Positions 15,623 to 21,778 of a stretch of DNA of 21,778 nt are shown here, one piece after another (the stretch's first letter is position 1; each line of letters begins with the position of its first letter). The notes below the pieces were generated by a model. That model was given only the letters and a program-made list of their open reading frames with translations. It ran no database searches and was not told the DNA's origin. The stretch lies in assembly GCA_041689775.1 (NCBI GenBank), contig JBDNFP010000417.1, forward strand, positions 1 through 21,778. Reading direction: 5' to 3'. The position numbers and the translations under genes are program-made. Source of the DNA: JBDNFP01 sp041689775 (GTDB lineage: Bacteria; Bacteroidota; Bacteroidia; Cytophagales; Spirosomataceae).

Positions 15623-16972
15623 ATGGATAATAAAATACCTAAGTCAAGCGTGAAAGAAGTACCCTCCTCCCGATCTGTACCAATAACCCCCTCATTGCCC
15701 GAAGTTTTTTCAAGTATTGATGTACCCGAAGGAAAAGGTTGGTGGCGAAAAATGCTGGCATTTGCCGGGCCTGGACTGATGGTAGCGGTAGGTTATATGG
15801 ATCCGGGAAACTGGGCCACTGATATTGAAGGCGGTTCGAGGTTTGGCTACACCTTGTTATCCGTAATATTAATTTCCAACCTTTTTGCGATGCTCCTGCA
15901 ACACCTTTCTTTGAAATTAGGAATTGCCACGGGTCGTGACTTGGCGCAGGCTTGCCGTGATTACTATTCGCGTCCGGTATCTTTTGTGCTCTGGATTCTG
16001 TGTGAAATCGCTATTGCAGCCTGTGATCTGGCGGAGGTAATAGGTTCCGCCATTGCATTAAACCTACTCTTTGGCATGCCCCTTGCCGTTGGAGTAGTGC
16101 TTACGGGTTTTGATGTACTTTTGATTCTTTATTTTCAATACAAGGGTTTCCGGTTATTAGAAAGTATCGTGGGCGGTCTCATCGCGCTCATTATGGTGTG
16201 TTTCATCTACGAAATGATTGTTTCTCAGCCTTCTTTGGCCGGAATATTAGGCGGGCTGGTACCTCAGTCCAAAGTTGTGACTGACTCTAAGGCGCTTTAC
16301 ATTGCCATTGGTATTTTGGGTGCTACCGTCATGCCCCACAATTTATATCTCCATTCGAGTATTGTGCAAACCCGAAACTACAAACGAGACGAGGAAGGTA
16401 AGCGCTCGGCTATTAAGTTTGCTACCATCGATTCGACCGTATTTTTAGGACTAGCCTTCTTTGTAAATGCGGCGATTCTGATACTATCGGCTGCAACCTT
16501 TCACGAAAATGGCAAGTTTGAGGTAGCCGACATAACGGACGCCTATCACCTGCTTGATCCAATTTTGGGCGTAGAACTTGCCGGGGGCTTTTTTGCGGTA
16601 GCATTATTGGCGTCGGGACAGAACTCAACGCTAACGGGCACATTGGCCGGACAGATCGTGATGGAAGGATTCCTGAATCTTCGCCTCAAACCCTGGATAC
16701 GCCGGCTTATCACCCGACTGATCGCTATTGTTCCCGCTTTGGTGGTTGCTATACTCTACGGAGAAAGAGGAGCTACTGAGTTATTGATCCTTAGTCAGGT
16801 GATTTTATCCATGCAGCTTAGTTTTGCCGTAATTCCATTGGTGATCTTTACCAGCGACCGGTCAAAAATGGGTCCCTTTGCAAACTCGAAAAGTATCAAT
16901 ATCATTAGTTGGATTGTGGCAACAATTATTTTGGTATTAAATGGATATCTGCTTTTTGACACGTTTTTCTGA
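15623..16972 (+). CDS. mntH: Nramp-family Mn2+/divalent metal transporter MntH
   Basis: A 449-aa Nramp transporter that imports Mn2+ (and some Fe2+) with protons across the inner membrane. After a Ser/Pro-rich N-terminal tail (1-40) comes the metal-binding unwound helix AVGYMDPGNWATDI, with Asp60 and Asn63 in DPGN. The second metal element is GATVMPHNLYLHSS, with Met237 of the MPHN motif. GQNSTLTGTLAGQ is the Nramp transport signature. Eleven hydrophobic segments are visible, the normal number for bacterial members. The start at 15623 is the first ATG after the promoter-like box. It is divergent from mntR with shared operator palindromes, which supports Mn-dependent repression. The N-terminal tail is a little long for MntH. 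Identification is firm; metal preference is inferred from the MntR linkage. Confidence 0.93.
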   Translation: MDNKIPKSSVKEVPSSRSVPITPSLPEVFSSIDVPEGKGWWRKMLAFAGPGLMVAVGYMDPGNWATDIEGGSRFGYTLLSVILISNLFAMLLQHLSLKLGIATGRDLAQACRDYYSRPVSFVLWILCEIAIAACDLAEVIGSAIALNLLFGMPLAVGVVLTGFDVLLILYFQYKGFRLLESIVGGLIALIMVCFIYEMIVSQPSLAGILGGLVPQSKVVTDSKALYIAIGILGATVMPHNLYLHSSIVQTRNYKRDEEGKRSAIKFATIDSTVFLGLAFFVNAAILILSAATFHENGKFEVADITDAYHLLDPILGVELAGGFFAVALLASGQNSTLTGTLAGQIVMEGFLNLRLKPWIRRLITRLIAIVPALVVAILYGERGATELLILSQVILSMQLSFAVIPLVIFTSDRSKMGPFANSKSINIISWIVATIILVLNGYLLFDTFF

Positions 16973-17036
16973 AATAAAATGGCCGGGCTCACAAAAATTA
17001 ATAGTCAGAAAAATCTGATAGTAAAGGTATAATTTC

Positions 17037-17044
17037 TAATTTTG
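17037..17044 (+). promoter_or_regulatory. putative -7 box of kup (TAATTTTG)
   Basis: TAATTTTG matches TAnnTTTG, 64 nt before the kup ATG in the 136-bp gap after mntH. I see no strong terminator for mntH in this gap, so some readthrough from mntH to kup is possible. Confidence 0.35.
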
Positions 17045-17108
17045 GCGACTTTTAGATATACCTTTCGACTTCCTCAAAAATCGAGGCTTTTGTCGACAAT
17101 AGTAGCCA

Positions 17109-19049
17109 ATGGAGAATCACAAAAATTTAGAAAAAGTATCGGCGGCCGGACTGCTGGTAGCACTAGGTATTATATTTGGTGACATCGGTACTTCACCGCT
17201 CTATGTACTTAGAGCCATCGCAAGTAGTGAAACCGTATCAAAGGAGCTCATACTTGGAGCCCTTTCTTGTATTTTCTGGACGATCACTCTTCAAACAACC
17301 GTTAAGTACGTTATTCTGATCCTGCGGGCTGACAATAAAGGAGAAGGTGGAATTTTTGCGCTGTTTGCCTTAGTAAGGCGCCACGCGCGATGGCTGACTG
17401 TACCCGCTATTATCGGGGGAAGTACTCTTTTGGCAGATAGTATCATTACGCCTCCCATCTCTGTTTCTTCGGCGGTAGAGGGTTTGAAAGCCATCTATCC
17501 AACGATCGAAACCATCCCAATTGTACTGGTAATCCTCGTTATTTTATTTACCGTGCAGGTATTGGGAACCAATAAGGTGGGGGCCGCTTTTGGCCCCGTA
17601 ATGCTTATCTGGTTCATTATGTTGGGTACTATTGGTGTTACATCACTTATCAGCGATCCTTATGTTCTAATAGCATTCAACCCGTACTACGCCTATCAGC
17701 TATTGGTAGCCCATCCCGGTGGTTTCTGGCTGCTTGGCGCGGTATTCCTTTGTACAACCGGGGCCGAAGCTCTATACTCTGATCTGGGACACTGCGGCAG
17801 AGGAAACATCCGGATTAGCTGGATATTTGTCAAAAGTTGTTTACTATTGAATTACTTCGGGCAAGGCGCATATGTACTCAAATTTGCCGGTCAACAACTC
17901 GGCGAGCGTAACCCTTTTTATGATATCATGCCTTTGTGGTTCCTGCCTTTCGGGATCGGAATTGCGACTTTGGCTGCGGTAATTGCCAGTCAGGCGATGC
18001 TAAGTGGTGCTTTTACTCTGATAAGCGAGGCGATACGCCTAAACTTCTGGCCCAAAGTGCGGTTGGTTTATCCTTCCGATCAAAAGGGACAATTGTACGT
18101 ACCTAGTATAAACTTCCTGTTGTTTGCGGGTTGTGTAGGGGTAGTACTCTACTTTAAAGAGTCTTCTAAGATGGAGGCTGCTTACGGTCTGGCCATCACG
18201 ATGACGATGTTGACGAGTACTATTTTGTTTGGATACTACCTTTACATCAAGAAAGTTAATATGTGGTGGGTAACGGCATTTCTGGTGTTTTATCTCTTTA
18301 TCGAAACAAGCTTTTTTGTGGCCAATGTGGTAAAGTTTACCCACGGAGGTTGGGTGTCAGTATTGATTGCTGGCATTATGGGTATGTTGATGGTAGTCTG
18401 GCTTCGTGCTTTCTACATCAAACTTCGACTTACGGAATATGTCAAGTTAGAGACCTACCTGCCTGCCTTGCGTGAACTAAGCCGGGACATTAGTATACCA
18501 AAGTATGCTACTCACCTGGTATTTATGAGTAATGCCTCCCGGGTAAGTGAGATTGAAACCAAGGTAGTGTATTCCATTTTCCAGAAACGACCCAAACGGG
18601 CGGATATCTATTGGTTTGTGCACGTGGACACCCTAGATGATCCCTATACTATGGAATATAAAGTAGACGTTGTTGAGGAAGACGATGTCATCAAAGTGAC
18701 GTTCCGGCTAGGTTTTCGGGTAGAGCAGCGTATTAATATGTTTTTCCGTAAGGTAATTGAAGATATGGTGAAGAATAAAGAGGTAGATATTACCAGTCGA
18801 TATGAATCACTGAGCCGTCAGAACATGACAGGAGATTTCCGGTTTGTGGTATTGGAACGCTTCCTTTCCTATGAAAATGAACTGCCCTTCTTTGAGCAAA
18901 TCATCATGAAAGCCTATTTCTTTATTAAGGATTTTACTACCTCCGAAGACAAGTGGTTTGGCCTGGATAGTAGCTCGGTGAAGGTTGAAAAAGTGCCTTT
19001 GGTGATCAGACCCGCCGAAAATGTCAAACTCAAACGAGTGTATAGTTAA
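17109..19049 (+). CDS. kup: Kup/HAK/KT-type potassium transporter
   Basis: A 646-aa low-affinity K+ uptake transporter (proton-coupled in known members). The N-terminus carries the Kup hallmark GIIFGDIGTSPLYVLRA (20-36, Asp25 of the GDIGTSPLY motif). Then come DNKGEGGIFALFALVRRHA, GSTLLADSIITPPISVSSAVEG, GTNKVGAAFGPVMLIWF, and CTTGAEALYSDLGHCGRGNI, all standard Kup blocks. About twelve membrane segments span residues 10-440. A cytosolic C-terminal domain follows (about 450-646). The length is that expected for bacterial Kup. It has its own probable -7 box and ends at the hairpin 19079-19111, so it is likely a single-gene unit despite lying after mntH. Confidence 0.94.
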   Translation: MENHKNLEKVSAAGLLVALGIIFGDIGTSPLYVLRAIASSETVSKELILGALSCIFWTITLQTTVKYVILILRADNKGEGGIFALFALVRRHARWLTVPAIIGGSTLLADSIITPPISVSSAVEGLKAIYPTIETIPIVLVILVILFTVQVLGTNKVGAAFGPVMLIWFIMLGTIGVTSLISDPYVLIAFNPYYAYQLLVAHPGGFWLLGAVFLCTTGAEALYSDLGHCGRGNIRISWIFVKSCLLLNYFGQGAYVLKFAGQQLGERNPFYDIMPLWFLPFGIGIATLAAVIASQAMLSGAFTLISEAIRLNFWPKVRLVYPSDQKGQLYVPSINFLLFAGCVGVVLYFKESSKMEAAYGLAITMTMLTSTILFGYYLYIKKVNMWWVTAFLVFYLFIETSFFVANVVKFTHGGWVSVLIAGIMGMLMVVWLRAFYIKLRLTEYVKLETYLPALRELSRDISIPKYATHLVFMSNASRVSEIETKVVYSIFQKRPKRADIYWFVHVDTLDDPYTMEYKVDVVEEDDVIKVTFRLGFRVEQRINMFFRKVIEDMVKNKEVDITSRYESLSRQNMTGDFRFVVLERFLSYENELPFFEQIIMKAYFFIKDFTTSEDKWFGLDSSSVKVEKVPLVIRPAENVKLKRVYS

Positions 19050-19078
19050 GTATTACTGGTCAGTACTGAATTCTTACT

Positions 19079-19111
19079 AACGTGGTCGGAGAATAGTTCT
19101 CTGACCACGTT
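19079..19111. terminator. hairpin between convergent kup and aldo/keto reductase genes
   Basis: Arms 19079-19093 and 19097-19111 pair over 15 positions around a 3-nt loop, with a single G:T pair in plus-strand RNA. It lies 29 bp after the kup stop and 10 bp from the stop of the convergent gene. There is no long T run on either side, so it may end both transcripts weakly. Confidence 0.6.
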
Positions 19112-19121
19112 GTGTTATAGA

Positions 19122-20075
19122 CTATTCGTCCCACAAATTTCTCAGCGTGTAGGTCGTACCGGTGTGCGCCCAGGTACTACCATTGATAAACCGGAAATGT
19201 AAATCCATTTCACCAATGCGAGCCATGTCGTCGGCGTCCAGGGTAATTTTTCCTGCTTCAAAGTTTTGCTTTAAGCGTTCGGGATTCACAGATTTTGGGA
19301 TGACCGATACTCCCCGGTTAACTCCCCATGCGATTAGAATCTGCGCCCAGCTACACCCATACTTTTCGGCTATTTCCTTAATGATAGAATTATCCGCCAA
19401 GCTAGGATCATCCTCTTTTTTGAGTCGCTCAGGCCGGTCACCGGATCCTAGTGGTGAATAAGCCGTTAGGTGAATGCTGTTGTCGTGGCAGTACTTTACA
19501 AGGTCGCTTTGTTGCAGGTAAGGGTGCATCTCTACCTGATTCATGGCGGGTTTGATCCGCGCGGTTTCCAATAGAGACTGGATTTTCTTTGCACTGAAAT
19601 TAGAAACTCCAATCGCCTTGGTGAGACCAGCATCCACACATTCTTCCATACCCCGCCATGTATCCGCAATAGGGGCATTTTCTAGATTGATAAAGTCATC
19701 ACCACTAGCGGGAAACGAAATCCCCGCTTTTAGTGCAATGGGCCAATGAACCAGGTATAGATCGAGGTAGTCAAGTTGAAGATCTTGTAAAGTTTTTTCC
19801 AAAGCGGGACGCACTTGCTCTGGGAGGTGAGAGTTGTTCCAGAGTTTTGAGGTAATCCATAATTCTTCCCGTTTTACGATGCCAGCGGCAAATGCATCGT
19901 GCAAGGCTTGTCCAATTTCAGCTTCGTTGCCGTATATAGCGGCACAGTCAATATGGCGGTAGCCAATTTTAAGTGCTTCGGTCACTGCTTTATATACATC
20001 GCCTTCGGCGGATTTCCAGGTACCCAGCCCAAGGGCAGGCATGGATTTGCTTGTGCTTAATGAAAGTGTTATCAT
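19122..20075 (-). CDS. aldo/keto reductase
   Basis: A 317-aa NADPH-dependent (beta/alpha)8 aldo/keto reductase, counted from the ATG at 20075. The reading could run to 20099 only with a TTG start. The normal AKR opening MITLSLSTSKSMPALGLGTW begins at the ATG. The catalytic tetrad is Asp43 and Tyr48 (HIDCAAIYGNEAEIG), Lys77 (WITSKLWN) and His110 (LDLYLVHWP). Later blocks are GVSNFSAKKI, NQVEMHPYLQQ, and the cofactor segment SVIPKSVNPERLKQN. This resembles the AKR1A/AKR4-type reductases that reduce aldehydes and sugars. It converges with kup and has no operon partner; the natural substrate is not apparent. Confidence 0.88.
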   Translation of the reverse strand: MITLSLSTSKSMPALGLGTWKSAEGDVYKAVTEALKIGYRHIDCAAIYGNEAEIGQALHDAFAAGIVKREELWITSKLWNNSHLPEQVRPALEKTLQDLQLDYLDLYLVHWPIALKAGISFPASGDDFINLENAPIADTWRGMEECVDAGLTKAIGVSNFSAKKIQSLLETARIKPAMNQVEMHPYLQQSDLVKYCHDNSIHLTAYSPLGSGDRPERLKKEDDPSLADNSIIKEIAEKYGCSWAQILIAWGVNRGVSVIPKSVNPERLKQNFEAGKITLDADDMARIGEMDLHFRFINGSTWAHTGTTYTLRNLWDE

Positions 20076-20214
20076 GGAAGTGTAGTTAAGTATAATCAAA
20101 GTAGCTCTAACGAGTAAAGGCGCTTAATAGTTTTTTATACGTAGTTCTGTCTAAACTTCGACCCAAAATAATGAGTTTTTAACCGCTTACGTGAAAAAAT
20201 ATTGGATTATTTCA

Positions 20215-20241
20215 TTGCTGGTTTGAATGGCCTTACCTTTG
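20215..20241 (+). promoter_or_regulatory. putative promoter of epimerase gene (TTG-N16-TACCTTTG)
   Basis: TTG at 20215-20217 and TACCTTTG at 20234-20241 are 16 bp apart, close to the Bacteroidota -33/-7 layout, and the -7 box is 37 nt before the ATG. This is the only site in the window where both elements fit. Confidence 0.5.
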
Positions 20242-20278
20242 CCAACAAACCAGAAATCTATCCATTACTAGTTATTTC

Positions 20279-21340
20279 ATGAAAATACTCATTACCGGAG
20301 GAGCCGGATTTGTGGGCTCATCACTCGCCATTGCGCTAAAATTAAATTATCCCGCTTACCAGATTTTTGCTCTGGATAATCTTAAACGACGAGGATCCGA
20401 ACTGAATATCAGTCGTCTTAAAAAGGCGGGAGTAGAGTTTGTCCACGGAGATATTCGAAGCAAAGAGGACTTTGATTCTTTACCTGCCGTTGATACCGTT
20501 ATTGAGGCATCGGCGGAGCCTTCGGTATTAGCGGGGCTGGACGGAACCCCAGACTATCTGATCAACACCAATCTTTTTGGGACGGTCAATTGTCTTAACT
20601 ATGCCTTGAAACATAAAGCAGCTTTCTTATTTCTGTCCACCAGCAGGGTATACCCCATCAAGGCCTTGGAAACACTTAATTTTGTGGAGCAGGAAACCCG
20701 TTTTGCTCTTGCTAACGAGCAGCCAGTGCCCGGTGCTTCGTCGAAAGGTATTGCTGAGAATTTCCCTTTGGAAGGACCTCGTTCGTTGTATGGTGCCACC
20801 AAATTGGCCTCTGAATTACTGATCCAAGAATATAATGAATTTTACGGATTAAAAACTGTCATTAACCGTTGTGGTGTCATCACCGGACCATGGCAAATGG
20901 GTAAGGTTGATCAGGGCGTGATGGTGCTTTGGGTCGCAAAGCACTACTTTGAGCAGAAACTGGGGTATTTTGGGTACGGTGGTACGGGTAAGCAAATTCG
21001 AGATATGTTGCACGTTGCAGATCTTTACCGACTCATCGATTGGCAGCTTCATAACCTTGATACCGTAAACGGGCAGGTACTAAACGCCGGTGGTGGACTG
21101 GAAAGTAGCGCTTCTTTACAAGAGCTTACCAAAATCTGCCAGGAAGTAACGGGTAAAACGATTCCTATTAAAGCGGTGGCCGAAATCCGTACGGCTGATA
21201 TTCGCTTGTACGTGAGTGATAATACCAAAGTAACAGAGCTGACGGGCTGGAAGCCAGAGATTGGTATCAAACAAATAGTAGAAGAAATTGCCGCTTGGTT
21301 GGCAGAAAATGAAGAAGATCTGAAGCCAATTTTGATGTAA
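20279..21340 (+). CDS. NAD-dependent epimerase/dehydratase, CDP-paratose 2-epimerase-like
   Basis: A 353-aa extended short-chain dehydrogenase. The Rossmann motif is TGGAGFVGSS (6-15). The following DNLKRRGSELN (33-43), FVHGDIRSKEDF and ASAEPSVLAGLDG (77-89) are the pattern I know from CDP-paratose 2-epimerases (RfbE/TyvE). The active site is LSTSRVYPI (119-127) with Ser/Thr at 120-122, and Tyr171/Lys175 in LYGATKLASE. RQ-type contacts continue with GGTGKQIRDMLHVADL. CDP-paratose 2-epimerase makes CDP-tyvelose in some O-antigens; sequence similarity alone does not prove that substrate, since lone homologues are common in Bacteroidota. It has its own promoter-like element and a strong terminator, with no CDP-sugar genes beside it. 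Confidence 0.78.
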   Translation: MKILITGGAGFVGSSLAIALKLNYPAYQIFALDNLKRRGSELNISRLKKAGVEFVHGDIRSKEDFDSLPAVDTVIEASAEPSVLAGLDGTPDYLINTNLFGTVNCLNYALKHKAAFLFLSTSRVYPIKALETLNFVEQETRFALANEQPVPGASSKGIAENFPLEGPRSLYGATKLASELLIQEYNEFYGLKTVINRCGVITGPWQMGKVDQGVMVLWVAKHYFEQKLGYFGYGGTGKQIRDMLHVADLYRLIDWQLHNLDTVNGQVLNAGGGLESSASLQELTKICQEVTGKTIPIKAVAEIRTADIRLYVSDNTKVTELTGWKPEIGIKQIVEEIAAWLAENEEDLKPILM

Positions 21341-21394
21341 GTAACTTACCCCTGCAAACTCATAGCCGCACATCTAGGTGAATGATACTAGTTA

Positions 21395-21456
21395 AAACCA
21401 ATAAGAACTAGCCAATATAACCTTAGGTCTAGCTAGTTCTTATTGGTTTCTTTTTT
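21395..21456 (+). terminator. strong Rho-independent terminator of the epimerase gene
   Basis: Arms 21395-21412 and 21432-21449 are an exact 18-bp inverted repeat around a 19-nt loop. It is followed by a C and six Ts (21451-21456). It begins 54 bp after the epimerase stop. Confidence 0.88.
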
Positions 21457-21522
21457 CTGTGTTTTGGCCAAAAAAGAGTAAACACTACAGATCTTTCCCC
21501 TACCTTGGTTTCACTTTTTTAG

Positions 21523-21540
21523 AATTACCAATCGGTAATT
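21523..21540. repeat. 18-bp palindrome, operator-like
   Basis: AATTACC and GGTAATT are exact 7-bp inverted arms around AATC. It has no T run and is too small for a terminator, so it looks more like a protein-binding site. No gene in the window lies properly downstream of it except the mobile element. Confidence 0.35.
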
Positions 21541-21636
21541 ACGAGTGTACCTGAGCTTTTAGCAACTGGTAACCAATAAAACATTAAATAAGTATAATTT
21601 AACGTTTGTTACATTGATACCTGTGATATCAAGCAT

Positions 21637-21778
21637 GGGTAATGGATTATATGAGTTGATTTCGCTATATTGGTGTCATGCTACATACTCATCCCATCCT
21701 GTGCCCCCATTGCGATAGTTCCGACACGGTCAAGAACGGCCACCGCCCCAACGGCGACCAGCGTTGGCGCTGCAATCG
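21637..21778 (+). mobile_element. left end of an apparent IS1-family insertion sequence (cut by window edge)
   Basis: The sequence from about 21637 (GGGTAATGG...) runs to a promoter-like stretch and the start of an InsA-type gene. TGATTTCGCTATATTGGTGT near the start resembles the inner part of the IS1 left terminal repeat as I remember it, and the first ORF begins about 40 bp inside, as in IS1. The coding part looks more GC-rich than its surroundings. The right end and target-site duplication lie outside the window. Confidence 0.6.
21678..21778 (+). CDS. IS1-family InsA-like zinc-ribbon protein (partial, N-terminus only)
   Basis: An ATG at 21678 opens a frame of 33 codons that runs off the window. 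The residues CPHCDSSDTVKNG followed by RPNGDQRWRC form the N-terminal zinc ribbon (CxxC...C) of the IS1 InsA/transposase proteins, in which a 'Cys-Pro-x-Cys ... NG ... G.QR..C' spacing is conserved. InsA binds the IS ends and represses or, by frameshifting with InsB, contributes to the transposase. Only the start is visible, so intactness is unknown. Orphan zinc-ribbon transposases of the IS1595 type are a less likely alternative. Confidence 0.7.
   Translation, partial: MLHTHPILCPHCDSSDTVKNGHRPNGDQRWRCN

Larger units (their letters stand above)
21341..21636. other. intergenic region with no gene seen
   Basis: This AT-rich gap before the mobile element holds the epimerase terminator (21395-21456) and the palindrome at 21523-21540. 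I found no open reading frame worth calling in any frame. Confidence 0.7.

Noticed and set aside
20076..20099. longer aldo/keto reductase start (eight extra residues)
   Set aside because: It needs TTG and lies outside the conserved AKR opening; the ATG at 20075 is preferred.
1..21778. CRISPR arrays, tRNA or rRNA genes, prophage genes
   Set aside because: No regularly spaced repeats, no tRNA cloverleaf or rRNA sequence and no phage structural genes were seen on either strand.

Overview
The window looks like a chromosomal segment of a Bacteroidota bacterium, most likely an aerobic Cytophagales member. The reasons are: promoter-like TAnnTTTG boxes in front of most transcription units, mostly weak Shine-Dalgarno sites, a fused phosphatase/3-phosphoglycerate dehydrogenase next to a SerC-type aminotransferase, an orphan GroES-like protein, and a divergent mntR/mntH pair. 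The genus is inference; there is no rRNA or tRNA gene in the window. Apart from an insertion sequence end at the right edge, the content looks like ordinary core and accessory chromosome.

Layout, left to right. 1-304: no convincing gene, but a perfect 22-bp terminator hairpin. 305-3381 (-): serine biosynthesis, a SerB-like/SerA fusion followed by a serC-like aminotransferase with a strong hairpin between them; together they cover the route from 3-phosphoglycerate to serine. 3559-4539 (-): YheT-type alpha/beta hydrolase. 4724-5143 (+): small lipoprotein. 5155-5963 (-): GroES-like protein followed 11 bp later by a DUF4174 secreted protein.

6172-12747 (-): a tightly packed five-gene envelope-glycan operon in the order GT2 glycosyltransferase, DUF6056-like polytopic protein, second polytopic GT-C-like protein, second GT2 glycosyltransferase, MBOAT acyltransferase. 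Three of the four junctions overlap by 8-17 bp. The layout suggests two polyprenyl-phosphate-sugar modules plus an acylation step that decorate a surface glycan. It is the best candidate here for an undescribed system, although its substrate cannot be read from the sequence.

12814-15463 (-): mntR (DtxR family), an LptF/LptG permease and an EamA transporter, joined by ATGA overlaps. They are divergent from mntH (15623-16972, +). The shared intergenic region carries a 16-bp DtxR/MntR-like palindrome between two divergent -7 boxes and a second palindrome near the expected mntH start site, so Mn-responsive control of both units is likely. 17109-19049 (+): kup potassium transporter, ending at a hairpin shared with a convergent aldo/keto reductase (19122-20075, -). 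20279-21340 (+): CDP-paratose 2-epimerase-like SDR enzyme with a classic terminator. 21637-21778: left end of an apparent IS1-family element, cut by the window edge after 33 codons of the InsA-like zinc-ribbon protein.
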